Assembly (NCBI RefSeq): GCF_900188385.1
Contig: NZ_FZOI01000022.1
Span: 1-64,000 of the forward strand
DNA length: 64,000 bases
Source of the DNA: Azospirillum sp. RU38E
GTDB taxonomy: Bacteria > Pseudomonadota > Alphaproteobacteria > Azospirillales > Azospirillaceae
Direction: 5' to 3'
This document shows, in pieces, positions 35,292 to 43,369 of this stretch; within the stretch, counting starts at the first letter, position 1, and each line of letters starts with the position of its first letter. The translations under genes were made by a program, and so were the position numbers. The notes under the pieces were generated by a model that worked only from the letters and a program-made list of their open reading frames with translations, searched no databases and was not told where the DNA came from.

Positions 35292-36232
35292 CAGGCACCT
35301 GCCCAGGTTGCGGCCACCGTCGCGGCCGCCTGGGTCCGGGCGCCGCCCATCTCGCCTTGCAGCAGGCGCAGACGGAAGGTCCAGAAATGCAGGGTATGTT
35401 CCAGGGTCATCCCCAGGGCGCCATTGAACTGGTGGGTGTCGTAATTGATGGGGGTGATCGCCTGCTGGGCATAAAGAGCGGCCAAGGCTGCATCCTGGTC
35501 ACCGCCGCTCCAGGCCGCCTTCAGCGCCAACCAGTAGACGGCGCGGACGCGCTGAATATCGGCGGACAGACGGTGCTGTACGGCCTGATAGGAACCGACC
35601 GGCCGGCCGAAGACCAGCCGGTCCTTGACATAGGCCGTGGTGAAATCCACGGCCGCCTGCAAGGCGGCAGCCGTTTCCAGCGCAAGGCCGACGCGCCACA
35701 GGCGCCGCAGGCGCGGCACCGCCGCGGCCCCTAGCCGCTCCGCTGCGGTGAAGTCAGGCAGAGTCATCAGCCGACCCAGAGGATAGGCGAACATGGAATG
35801 GATCGGTTCCACCGCCAGCCCGTCCGTCGACAGCACAGCGACATCATCGCCCAAATCGACGATCAGGGTCCGGGCGCGGTCCAGGAAGCGGACGGCGCGA
35901 GTCAGATCCTCCAGCCGGGCCACCGCCACCGGCCGGGGCAGGTCGCGGCCGGTCAGCAGCGGGCCGATGAAGGCCGCACCCGCCGTCTCCAGGACCAGCG
36001 GCGACCGCCCCGTCTCATAGACCAGCAGGGCCGCTTCCAGGGCGCCACAACCCTCTGTCAGAGCCAGGGAGAAGAATTCGCCTTCCGCCAGATCACGGTC
36101 CAGCTGGTCGGCATAGCAATATTCTACTGGCTTCAGGGTGGCACCGGAACGCGGCACGTCCATATGATTGGACACCATCTGTACGATGGCATCGTGAATG
36201 GCGCGCTGGTCGCTGGTCAGCTCCAGATCCAT
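35291..36232 (-). CDS. Acyl-CoA dehydrogenase-like subunit lacking catalytic Glu
   Basis: 313 aa, the shortest ACAD-fold protein here. KDRLVFGRPVGSYQAVQHRLSADIQ marks the C-terminal domain. No catalytic Glu-Arg pair is seen (RLWRVGLALE). The next segment, HQFNGALGMTLEHTLHFWTFR, replaces the usual GGxGY region. The upstream neighbour is a full-length ACAD 3 bp away, its likely partner. Confidence 0.87.
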   Translation of the reverse strand: MDLELTSDQRAIHDAIVQMVSNHMDVPRSGATLKPVEYCYADQLDRDLAEGEFFSLALTEGCGALEAALLVYETGRSPLVLETAGAAFIGPLLTGRDLPRPVAVARLEDLTRAVRFLDRARTLIVDLGDDVAVLSTDGLAVEPIHSMFAYPLGRLMTLPDFTAAERLGAAAVPRLRRLWRVGLALETAAALQAAVDFTTAYVKDRLVFGRPVGSYQAVQHRLSADIQRVRAVYWLALKAAWSGGDQDAALAALYAQQAITPINYDTHQFNGALGMTLEHTLHFWTFRLRLLQGEMGGARTQAAATVAATWAGA

Positions 36233-36235
36233 GGC

Positions 36236-37384
36236 TCAGGCCCCCCGCGGCAGGCCGAGATAGCGGCCGGAAATCATGTTCAACTGCACTTCCGCCGCAC
36301 CGGCAGCGATGCCGGCGGTGATGGCGGAGGTGAAATGGGAGCGCAACATGCCGTCCCCCTGCTCCGTCAGCAGATCGGACAGGTAGGTGGAGGCGATGTT
36401 GGCGACGGCGTGATCGGCCTGGACCATGGCATAGCGCGCGACATAGGTGTCGGGGCCGGGCGGCCGTTCCTTGGCCCGGCCATCAATGACCACATAGGTC
36501 AACAGCCGCGCCGCCTCCGTCGCCGCCAGGGCCGTCGCCAGTTCGGCCTGCACCGTCGGGTCGTCGAACAGGCCCCGCTGCTTCAGATGCGCCACCACCC
36601 GGTCCAGGGTGCGGCGGGAAAATTCGTAACGGGCGGCCCCGATCCGTTCATAATGCAGGATGGTGGTGACGATGTCCCAGCCCTTGCCCGGCTCGCCCAG
36701 CAACGCGTCGGCCGGAACACGCACATCTGTGAAGAACACCTCGTTGAAATCATGCGGGCTATGGATGGCCGGGATCGGCCGCACCTCCATTCCCGGTGAG
36801 TTGACCGGCAGGATGAAACAGCTCACCCCGCCCTTGCCGCTGCCGCCCACACGGGCCAGCAGGAACATGATGTCGGCCCGCGATGCGTAGGAGGTCCAGA
36901 CCTTCGACCCGTTGATGACATAGCCATCGGCATCGGGCTCAGCCCGGGTCTTCATGTTGGCCAGATCGGTCCCGGCTTCCGGTTCGGAGAATCCCTGGCA
37001 CCACAGCAGCTTGCCGTCGGCGATGGGGCGCAGATACCGCTGCTTCTGCGCCTCTGTGCCGAATTTCATGATCGCCGGCCCGGCCCAGTTGGCCCCCAGA
37101 TAGAGGGAGGAGCGGGGCTCACCATTGCTCCACATTTCCTCACTGAGGATGATCTGGCTCCAGGCGCTTGCCTCCTGCCCACCATAGGCGCGCGGCCAGT
37201 GCCGCACCACCAGATTACGCTGGGCCAGTTCGGCATTGAATCGACGGGCATGAACCATCAGTTCCGGCCCGGCCGGGCCGTCATAGGCATAGGCGTCCCA
37301 CCAGTCCGGCGGCAATTGCTGTTCCAGCAGGGAAACCAGTTCGGCCCGATAGGCCTGCTCACTTTCCGTCCAGGCGAAATCCAT
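36236..37384 (-). CDS. Acyl-CoA dehydrogenase, catalytic subunit
   Basis: 382 aa. QGFSEPEAGTDLANMKTRA (about 130-148), catalytic Glu E246 in HYERIGAAR, and C-terminal AAEVQLNMISGRYLGLPRGA. The ATG at 37384 has GGGAGGGAAGG directly upstream, deciding the start over a longer frame. It pairs with the short ACAD at 35291. Confidence 0.93.
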   Translation of the reverse strand: MDFAWTESEQAYRAELVSLLEQQLPPDWWDAYAYDGPAGPELMVHARRFNAELAQRNLVVRHWPRAYGGQEASAWSQIILSEEMWSNGEPRSSLYLGANWAGPAIMKFGTEAQKQRYLRPIADGKLLWCQGFSEPEAGTDLANMKTRAEPDADGYVINGSKVWTSYASRADIMFLLARVGGSGKGGVSCFILPVNSPGMEVRPIPAIHSPHDFNEVFFTDVRVPADALLGEPGKGWDIVTTILHYERIGAARYEFSRRTLDRVVAHLKQRGLFDDPTVQAELATALAATEAARLLTYVVIDGRAKERPPGPDTYVARYAMVQADHAVANIASTYLSDLLTEQGDGMLRSHFTSAITAGIAAGAAEVQLNMISGRYLGLPRGA

Positions 37385-37430
37385 CCTTCCCTCCCACGGA
37401 CCTTTCCGGTCCTTTATCTTCCCACCGACT

Positions 37431-38282
37431 CTAGGCCCGGAAATCCGCGCGGCCATTATTGAGGGCGACGACATCGCGGTCGGCCACCTTGACGCGGAAG
37501 GCGGCCTGGCCCGGCCCCTCACGCCAGATTTCCGTCACCAGGGTTTCACCCGGATAGACCGGGGTGGCGAAGCGCACATCCAGGCGCGTCAACCGCTCCG
37601 GATCCCCGTCGCACAGGGCCTGAATGATGGCGCGGCCGGCGATGCCATAGCTGCACAGGCCGTGCAGGATCGGCCGCGGGAAGCCGGCCGACCGGGCGAC
37701 CACCGGATCAATATGCAACGGGTTGAAATCTCCCGACAGTCGGTAGAGCAGCGCCTGATCAACCCGTGTGCCCAGGGTGACGCTGTGATCGGGAGCACGG
37801 TCGGGCAGCGGATGCGGGGCCGGCTGCCCCTCCCCCGACCCGCCGAACCCGCCATCCGCCCGCAGAAAGGCCGTGGAACGCACCGTCGCCACCAGCTCAC
37901 CGCTGGCGGCATCCCGCAATTCCCGCTTCATCACCAGCACCGCCCCCTTTGCGCCCTTGTCATAGAGCGCCTCGTTGACAGCCTGGCCGACCAGCGTGGC
38001 GGCCGGCGGCAGGGGCCGGTGCAAGACCAGCCCCTGTTCCCCATGCAGCACATGGGTAAAGGTGATGCCGGCCCGTGGGTCGTCCATCCACATCGGCTCA
38101 CCGGCCAGTACCACCGCCATGGTCGGCAGCGCCTTCAGGTCCTTTTCATAAACCAGGGGCAGATCAGCCTCGGCGGCACCGGCCCCCAGGCCAAGCGCAT
38201 AGAGGATGGTCCGCGTCCTGTTATATTTCTCTGTCACCGGATCGAAGCGCCAATCCAGGACGGCTTGCGCATTCACGGGCAT
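37431..38282 (-). CDS. MaoC-family enoyl-CoA hydratase (double hotdog)
   Basis: 283 aa. The C-terminal hotdog has the hydratase-2 motif with catalytic D185 and H190 in SGDFNPLHIDP, then FPRPILHGLCSYG. The N-terminal hotdog is the usual non-catalytic half of eukaryote-like hydratase 2. It gives (3R)-hydroxyacyl-CoA, which matches the MFE-2-like SDR at 16159-17019. GGGGAG precedes the ATG at 38282. Confidence 0.92.
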   Translation of the reverse strand: MPVNAQAVLDWRFDPVTEKYNRTRTILYALGLGAGAAEADLPLVYEKDLKALPTMAVVLAGEPMWMDDPRAGITFTHVLHGEQGLVLHRPLPPAATLVGQAVNEALYDKGAKGAVLVMKRELRDAASGELVATVRSTAFLRADGGFGGSGEGQPAPHPLPDRAPDHSVTLGTRVDQALLYRLSGDFNPLHIDPVVARSAGFPRPILHGLCSYGIAGRAIIQALCDGDPERLTRLDVRFATPVYPGETLVTEIWREGPGQAAFRVKVADRDVVALNNGRADFRA

Positions 38283-38380
38283 ATTTCTCCCCTCGCCCAG
38301 CACTTGGCGTGCGGGGCCTTGGCAAATTCCAGGCAACCGGTCAGTAGGCCGGGACGGTGCTGGCCCCCCAGCCTTTTGAA

Positions 38381-39526
38381 TCAGAGGCTCTTTTCCAGGA
38401 TGTGCACGGCGGCGACGGTCCCCAGACCGACAACATGGGTCATGCCCAGCCGCGCCCCTTCCACTTGGCGGGCCCCTGCCGTGCCGCGCAGATGGGCCAC
38501 CACCTCATACATGTTGGCAATGCCCGTCGCCGCGATCGGGTGTCCCTTGGAAAGCAGCCCGCCGGAGACATTGACGGGAATGCGGCCCCCCAACCGGGTT
38601 TCGCCGGTATCGATCATGCGACCGGCCTCACCCACGCCGCAGAGCCGCAAATTTTCATAATGCAGCAGTTCCGCCGTGGCGAAACAATCATGCAGCTCCA
38701 CCAGATCGATATCGTCCGGCCCCAGCCCCGCCTGTTCATAGGCCTTGTCGGCGGCCATCCTGGTGGCGGTATTGATATCCCACATGGCCAGATTACGCGG
38801 TGTATAGGGGTCGGAGGCCAAAGCCGACGCACGGATTTTGACGGCCTGTCCCATCAGCCCGCGCCGCCGCACCTCCTCCTCGCTCATCAGCACGGCCGCC
38901 GCCGCCCCGTCGACATTCACCGAACACATCAGCTTGGTGTTGGGATAGGCGATCATCTCCGCCTGCATCACCTCTTCCAGCGGCGTCTCCTTCTGGTACA
39001 TCGCCTTTGGATTCATCGTCGAATGCCAATGGTTCTTGACACTGACCTGGGCGAACTGGGCGAAGCTGGTGCCATAGTCGCGGGCATAGGCATGGCCGGC
39101 CTCGGCAAAGACGCAGGGCATGGAACCAGAGCCCAGCAGCCCCTCGGTGGAAATGCCGGCTGCCGGTTCCCCGCCACCCAGCAGACCGCGCGGCATCACC
39201 TCGCACCCCACAGCCAGGGTGATGTCAGCCGCCCCGGCCTTGATCAGGAACATGGCTTCGCGCAGGGTCGTGGCGCCGGTGGCGCAGGCATTTTTGATGT
39301 TGGCAGAGGGGATGCCGGTCTGCCCGATCTGCTTTTGTACATCCTGGGCGATCATGCCCACCGGATCGAACTGGTTGCCGCAATAAAGCGCCTGGATGTC
39401 GCGGATGCTCACCCCCGCCTCATCCATGGCGCCCAGCGCCACCTCGGCCCCCAACTCCCCGGGGGTCTTGCCGGGGAACCGACCGAAGCGCAGCATGTCG
39501 ATGCCGACGATATAGACGTCTCTCAT
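38381..39526 (-). CDS. Thiolase-superfamily lipid-transfer-type protein
   Basis: 381 aa, SCP-x/lipid-transfer type. Nucleophile C81 in NACATGA, HDC at 279-281 and GHP with H329. Proteins of this type with a DUF35 partner act either as thiolases or, as Ltp2 with ChsH2-DUF35 in steroid catabolism, as retro-aldolases. The retained Cys makes thiolysis possible, but the adjacent DUF35 gene (19 bp upstream) keeps the aldolase option open. It is the second gene of the long minus unit. Confidence 0.88.
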   Translation of the reverse strand: MRDVYIVGIDMLRFGRFPGKTPGELGAEVALGAMDEAGVSIRDIQALYCGNQFDPVGMIAQDVQKQIGQTGIPSANIKNACATGATTLREAMFLIKAGAADITLAVGCEVMPRGLLGGGEPAAGISTEGLLGSGSMPCVFAEAGHAYARDYGTSFAQFAQVSVKNHWHSTMNPKAMYQKETPLEEVMQAEMIAYPNTKLMCSVNVDGAAAAVLMSEEEVRRRGLMGQAVKIRASALASDPYTPRNLAMWDINTATRMAADKAYEQAGLGPDDIDLVELHDCFATAELLHYENLRLCGVGEAGRMIDTGETRLGGRIPVNVSGGLLSKGHPIAATGIANMYEVVAHLRGTAGARQVEGARLGMTHVVGLGTVAAVHILEKSL

Positions 39527-39544
39527 GATCTTGCGCTCCGGCGT

Positions 39545-39952
39545 TCAGGCGGCTTCAAAAAAATAGCTGACATAGCGGTTGCCTTCGCGGTCCTGGCGGC
39601 CGGCATCGTCAAAGACCAACCTGACCGGCATGTCGAAGCAGATGGCGTCCGGCGTCGGCGCCACACCGCGCAGATTGCCCTTCAGCACCGTCCCATCATC
39701 CATGTCGACGACGACGGAAATGAACGGGACGGTCACACCGGGGAAGGAACGGTGGACGATGGAATAACTATGCAGCCGACCGGTCGGCGTGACCATGAAG
39801 GGCTGCAGGGTCCCCCGCGCCCCGCAGGACGGGCAAGCCAGCGATGGCGCCGTCAATATCGCCGCACAGACGGAACAGCGCCGTGCTTCGACATGGGCTC
39901 GCCCCTCCGCATCCACCACCAGCCAGGGCGCCACACTTTTCGGGATGGCCAT
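39545..39952 (-). CDS. Zn-ribbon OB-fold protein (DUF35), thiolase partner
   Basis: 135 aa. Four zinc-ligand Cys: C26, C29, C40 and C43 (CSVC and CPSC). An OB-fold follows, with LHSYSIVHRSFPGVTVPF. DUF35 proteins bind thiolase-like enzymes and position acyl-CoA. It is the first gene of the unit 39952-27865 and starts 39 bp from operator site 7. Confidence 0.92.
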   Translation of the reverse strand: MAIPKSVAPWLVVDAEGRAHVEARRCSVCAAILTAPSLACPSCGARGTLQPFMVTPTGRLHSYSIVHRSFPGVTVPFISVVVDMDDGTVLKGNLRGVAPTPDAICFDMPVRLVFDDAGRQDREGNRYVSYFFEAA

Positions 39953-39991
39953 TGATCTCCCCTCCTTAAATTGGGATCCTCATTTTTTAAC

Positions 39992-40001
39992 AAGTATACT
40001 A
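39992..40001. promoter_or_regulatory. Operator site 7: AAGTATACTA
   Basis: Nine of ten bases match TAGTATACTA, flanked by the AT-rich TTTAAAT shared with site 9. It lies upstream of the DUF35/thiolase/ACAD unit and on the far side of the regulator promoter, so the regulator's own intergenic region holds two sites. Confidence 0.75.
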
Positions 40002-40151
40002 TTTAAATTCGCCTTGTCCAGCCACCGGCGCGCCCGTATGCGCAAATAGGTCATAAGGGACGGCTCTCCGCCCGGGATGCCTAGTGGAGAGCGCGGAAAC
40101 GGGTTGTACTTTCAGGCAGCGACACCACCCCACCCTTGACCGGCGTGAGGA

Positions 40152-40168
40152 GGAGGGTGTTGCCCTCC
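40152..40168. other. Small hairpin upstream of the regulator promoter
   Basis: GGAGGG and CCCTCC form a 6-bp stem around TGTTG. It is too short to be a clear terminator. It lies between operators 7 and 8. Confidence 0.35.
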
Positions 40169-40173
40169 CCGGA

Positions 40174-40201
40174 ATGACCGGTTAAATCAGCATACTATAA
40201 T
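40174..40201 (+). promoter_or_regulatory. Predicted sigma-70 promoter of the GntR regulator
   Basis: A perfect -10 TATAAT (40196-40201) lies 16 bp after ATGACC (40174-40179, a 4/6 match to TTGACA). Operator site 8 overlaps the -10, which suggests autoregulation. The predicted transcript would have a leader of about 210 nt; no convincing gene is seen in that leader. Confidence 0.5.
40188..40197. promoter_or_regulatory. Operator site 8: CAGCATACTA
   Basis: The right half matches the consensus and the left half is degenerate (GCATAC core). It overlaps the predicted -10 of the regulator gene, a classic arrangement for weak negative autoregulation. Confidence 0.55.
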
Positions 40202-40419
40202 GGGATTCACCCATAGCGATTCGTTACATGACCGGGACAGACACCGCAGAGAGCAGGGAATCCTCCAGGCCTGCGCGATGTGCTTGCCGTCATTGCTCCA
40301 GTAGCCTACATTGGGTCTAGGCGTCGGCAGAGGGCTTACCACATCCCGGTACAGGGATTGGGGGCGGGCGCTGATCGGTCAATGTCGTAAAATCAGAATC
40401 CAAGCGGGGCATTTCAATC

Positions 40420-41916
40420 TTGGGCGCAACCACGGACACCAGCGTTCCGGCTGCCACAGCAGAGCGACACGTCGCACTGCCAGCAGAAGGGGCGCGCAAG
40501 CGCAAGCTCGGGGAGAAGGTGGCGGCCAGAATCCTCGCCGACATCATTCAGCAGGGCTGGAAGGAAGGGGAAAATCTCGGCACGGAAAAGGAGCTGATGG
40601 CCCATTACGGTGTCTCCCGTGCCACCTTGCGGGAAGCGATCCGTCAGGTTGAACGCCATGGCGCCGCTGCCATGCGCCGCGGCGCCGGGGGGGGGCTGCT
40701 GGTCTCCGCGCCACCGCGGGACGCGGCCGTCCGCGCCATTATCACCTTCCTGGAATTTTCCCGCATCAGCTTCCATGAGCAGCATGAGGTGCGTGAGCAA
40801 TTGGAACGCACCATCGCCCGGCTGGCATCGGAGCGCATCACGCCGGACGGTGCCGAACATCTGTCGGCCCTGGTGGACGAGCTACAGCAGGCCGAGGATA
40901 TTGCCGGCAATATCACCGGTAACATGAAGATCCGGGTGGCGGTGGCGCAGGCGACGGGCAATCCCTCCCTGCCCCTGTTCATTGAGGCTCTGAACGGCGT
41001 CCTGCGGGATATTCTGGCCGTGCTGCAGGTGGACCAGCGTGATTTTCAGCGTGACCGGGAATTATCTGTCCTTTTTAAACGGGAACTGGTCAATGCCATC
41101 GTCGCCCGCGATGGGGAACGGGCCGACCTGCTGGTGCAGCATGATGTGCGACGCCGGCTGGTGGCGATGACATCGCTGATGACGGCGGCGGCCACCGGCA
41201 CCATGGAGTCGGGTCAGCGGCTGCCCGGCTGGTCGGAGGCGGCGGAACGGACACAAAAACTCAGCGAGAAGATCGCCTCCCGCATCGTCGCCGACATTGC
41301 CCGGACCGGCTGGCAGGCGGGCTTGAACCTGGGAACGGAAGTCGCCCTTCAGCAACGATATTCCGTCAGCCGGGCGGTGCTGCGGGAAGCCCTACGCCAG
41401 TTGGAACTGCTCGGCATCGCCCAGGTGAAAAGCGGTGTCCAGGGCGGGGTGATCATCGGTCGGGTCGACCCCTCTTACACGATCGATCTTGTGAAGACCT
41501 ATCTGCATTCATCGCGGATCAAGATGATCCATTTGTGGGAGACACAGTCCTGCCTGGAAATCTATGCCGTCACGCAACTTGCCCAGATGGCCACCGGCGC
41601 GGATATGGAAGCACTGGACCGGCATATCCGACGGATGGAACGGGCAAAACCGGACGATTTCCTGACCACTGCCTCCGCTCTGCATGATGAGATCGCCGAA
41701 CGGGCAGGCAACCGGGCACTGGCCCTGTTCATCCACATTCTGGTCAATTACGGGCTTGATGAGTTGCCGCCGGTCGATCCGATCCGCATTCCCTGGCTGA
41801 TGCGCGCGCACATGAATATTGTCGCCGCCATCAAGGCCCATGATGTCGGGCTGGCGAAGGCCGAGACCCTGCAGCTCTTCCTCCATTCGCGGCGTTGGGT
41901 CAACGGCCAGCTCTGA
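40420..41916 (+). CDS. Tandem double GntR-FCD transcriptional regulator
   Basis: 498 aa with two complete FadR-subfamily units in one chain: winged HTH at about 28-98 (GTEKELMAHYGVSRATLREA) and FCD at 104-250, then HTH at 278-347 (GTEVALQQRYSVSRAVLREA) and FCD at 354-492. The second FCD keeps a His in ALHDEIAERAGN and one in MRAHMNIV, likely metal/effector ligands; the first has Lys/Ile and Glu there and looks degenerate. It is the only regulator in the window. The TTG start at 40420 is chosen because a stop lies in frame at 40372-40374 and no ATG or GTG precedes the first HTH. Confidence 0.9.
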   Translation: MGATTDTSVPAATAERHVALPAEGARKRKLGEKVAARILADIIQQGWKEGENLGTEKELMAHYGVSRATLREAIRQVERHGAAAMRRGAGGGLLVSAPPRDAAVRAIITFLEFSRISFHEQHEVREQLERTIARLASERITPDGAEHLSALVDELQQAEDIAGNITGNMKIRVAVAQATGNPSLPLFIEALNGVLRDILAVLQVDQRDFQRDRELSVLFKRELVNAIVARDGERADLLVQHDVRRRLVAMTSLMTAAATGTMESGQRLPGWSEAAERTQKLSEKIASRIVADIARTGWQAGLNLGTEVALQQRYSVSRAVLREALRQLELLGIAQVKSGVQGGVIIGRVDPSYTIDLVKTYLHSSRIKMIHLWETQSCLEIYAVTQLAQMATGADMEALDRHIRRMERAKPDDFLTTASALHDEIAERAGNRALALFIHILVNYGLDELPPVDPIRIPWLMRAHMNIVAAIKAHDVGLAKAETLQLFLHSRRWVNGQL

Positions 41917-42035
41917 TCCCAAGAAAAGCAAAGGCGGCAATGCTGGTCCAGCGTCGCCGGCCCGCCATGCTGTGCATCTGGACGCGGGGAGGGCCATCCG
42001 TTGGCTGTCCCTGGCGTCCCTGGTTTGCGGGCCTC

Positions 42036-42183
42036 ATACCATCGGTCAAAATTCTTTACCGATGGTACGGCGGCGACTGCCGCCGCGCGGCCCGTGCCGC
42101 GTAGCCAAGGGCGCGGAAGCGCCCGCCGGCGATTGAGGGGCACGAAAACGTGACCATCGGTCATGATTTCGTGCCGCTGGTAT
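42036..42183. repeat. 148-bp structured repeat, copy B
   Basis: Same order of hairpins as copy A: ends ATACCA/TGGTAT, CGGCGGC/GACT hairpin (42068-42085), CGCGGC/CCGT hairpin (42086-42101) and GGGCGC/GGAA hairpin (42109-42124). Relative to copy A two base pairs of the second hairpin and three of the third are changed on both sides, preserving pairing. The right end touches the stop codon of the racemase-like gene, and the left part lies just past the regulator gene. It may act as the 3' boundary for both converging transcripts. Bases 41917-42035 show nothing else. Confidence 0.88.
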
Positions 42184-43313
42184 CACTGGATCGCGCCGCT
42201 TTCCCGTAGCCGGCCGATGCGTTGCGCATCATATCCCATGGCAGAGAGGACGCCGTCCGTATCGGCGCCCGCCACCGTCGGCGGCGTGGGGCGGGTCAGG
42301 GAACGGCCGGAATAGCGGGGGGCGGGGGCGGGCTGCACGCCTTGGGCCAGTTCCAGAAAGGTACCCCGCGCCAGATTATGCGGGTGGTTAGGGGCTTCGG
42401 CCAGGGACAGGACGGGCGCGAAGCACACATCCGTCGCTTCCATCAGCGCGCACCATTCATCGCGGGTCCGTGTCCGCACAATATCCGCCACCCGCTGTTT
42501 CAGCCGTGGCCATGCCGTCTCATCCATCTGAGCCGCGAAGTCGGGATCATCGGCAATGCCCAGGCACTGGCGGAACTGGGCATAGAATTGCGGTTCGATG
42601 GCACCAAAGGCGACATACTTGCCGTCTGCCGTTTCGTAGGTGTCATAAAAATGGGCGCCGCCATCCAGCAGATTAACGCCCGGCCTGTCCTGATTCATGC
42701 CGATGGCATGGCCATACCAAGTCATCGCCGCCAGCAGCGCCGATCCATCGGTCATGGCGCAGTCGATGACATCGCCCTTGCCCCCCATCTTCACCGCCAA
42801 CAGGGCACTGACCATGGCGAAGGCCAGCATCATGCCGCCGCCGCCGAAATCACCGACATAATTGACCGGGGGAATGGGCCGCCGCCCCGCCTCCCCCACC
42901 GTGTGCAGCACGCCGGACAGGGCGATGTAATTGATATCGTGTCCCGCCGCCTGCGCATAGGGTCCGTACTGGCCCCACCCCGTCATTCGGCCATAAACCA
43001 GCCGGGGGGTCTCCTTCATCAACACGTCCGGCCCCAACCCCAGCCGCTCGGCGACGCCGGGGCGAAACCCTTCAATGAAGCCATCGGCATGGCGCACCAG
43101 ATCGCGGACCACTGCCACACCGGCCGCCTGCTTCATGTCGACGATGATCGACCGGCGGGACCGGCCCAGCGGATCCTCTGGATCCAGCCGGGCGCCCGGC
43201 CGCTCGACGCGGATCACCTCCGCCCCATGATCGGCCAGCATCATCCCGCAGAAGGGTGCCGGCCCGATCCCGGCCAGTTCGATAATGCGGATGCCCGCCA
43301 ATGGTCCTGCCAT
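42183..43313 (-). CDS. CaiB/BaiF-family protein, alpha-methylacyl-CoA racemase type
   Basis: 376 aa. The two catalytic residues of AMACR/MCR are present at equivalent positions: H125 in GHDINYIAL and D155 in NYVGDFGGGG. The N-terminus MAGPLAGIRIIELAGIGPAPF is also characteristic. This enzyme inverts the 2-methyl centre of acyl-CoAs so that beta-oxidation can go on, which points to a methyl-branched (isoprenoid or sterol side-chain-like) substrate. It is the last gene of the unit starting at 46658. GGGGATAGACAG precedes the ATG at 43313. Confidence 0.92.
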   Translation of the reverse strand: MAGPLAGIRIIELAGIGPAPFCGMMLADHGAEVIRVERPGARLDPEDPLGRSRRSIIVDMKQAAGVAVVRDLVRHADGFIEGFRPGVAERLGLGPDVLMKETPRLVYGRMTGWGQYGPYAQAAGHDINYIALSGVLHTVGEAGRRPIPPVNYVGDFGGGGMMLAFAMVSALLAVKMGGKGDVIDCAMTDGSALLAAMTWYGHAIGMNQDRPGVNLLDGGAHFYDTYETADGKYVAFGAIEPQFYAQFRQCLGIADDPDFAAQMDETAWPRLKQRVADIVRTRTRDEWCALMEATDVCFAPVLSLAEAPNHPHNLARGTFLELAQGVQPAPAPRYSGRSLTRPTPPTVAGADTDGVLSAMGYDAQRIGRLRESGAIQ

Positions 43314-43369
43314 CTGTCTATCCCCGAAAATACCGGGGTGGGGCCGGAAGCCGCCACCCAGGGAACCGT

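Noticed and set aside
40228-40320. A 30-residue Cys-rich leader peptide before the GntR regulator
   Set aside because: No ribosome-binding site and no known match. Kept only as a remark in the leader finding.
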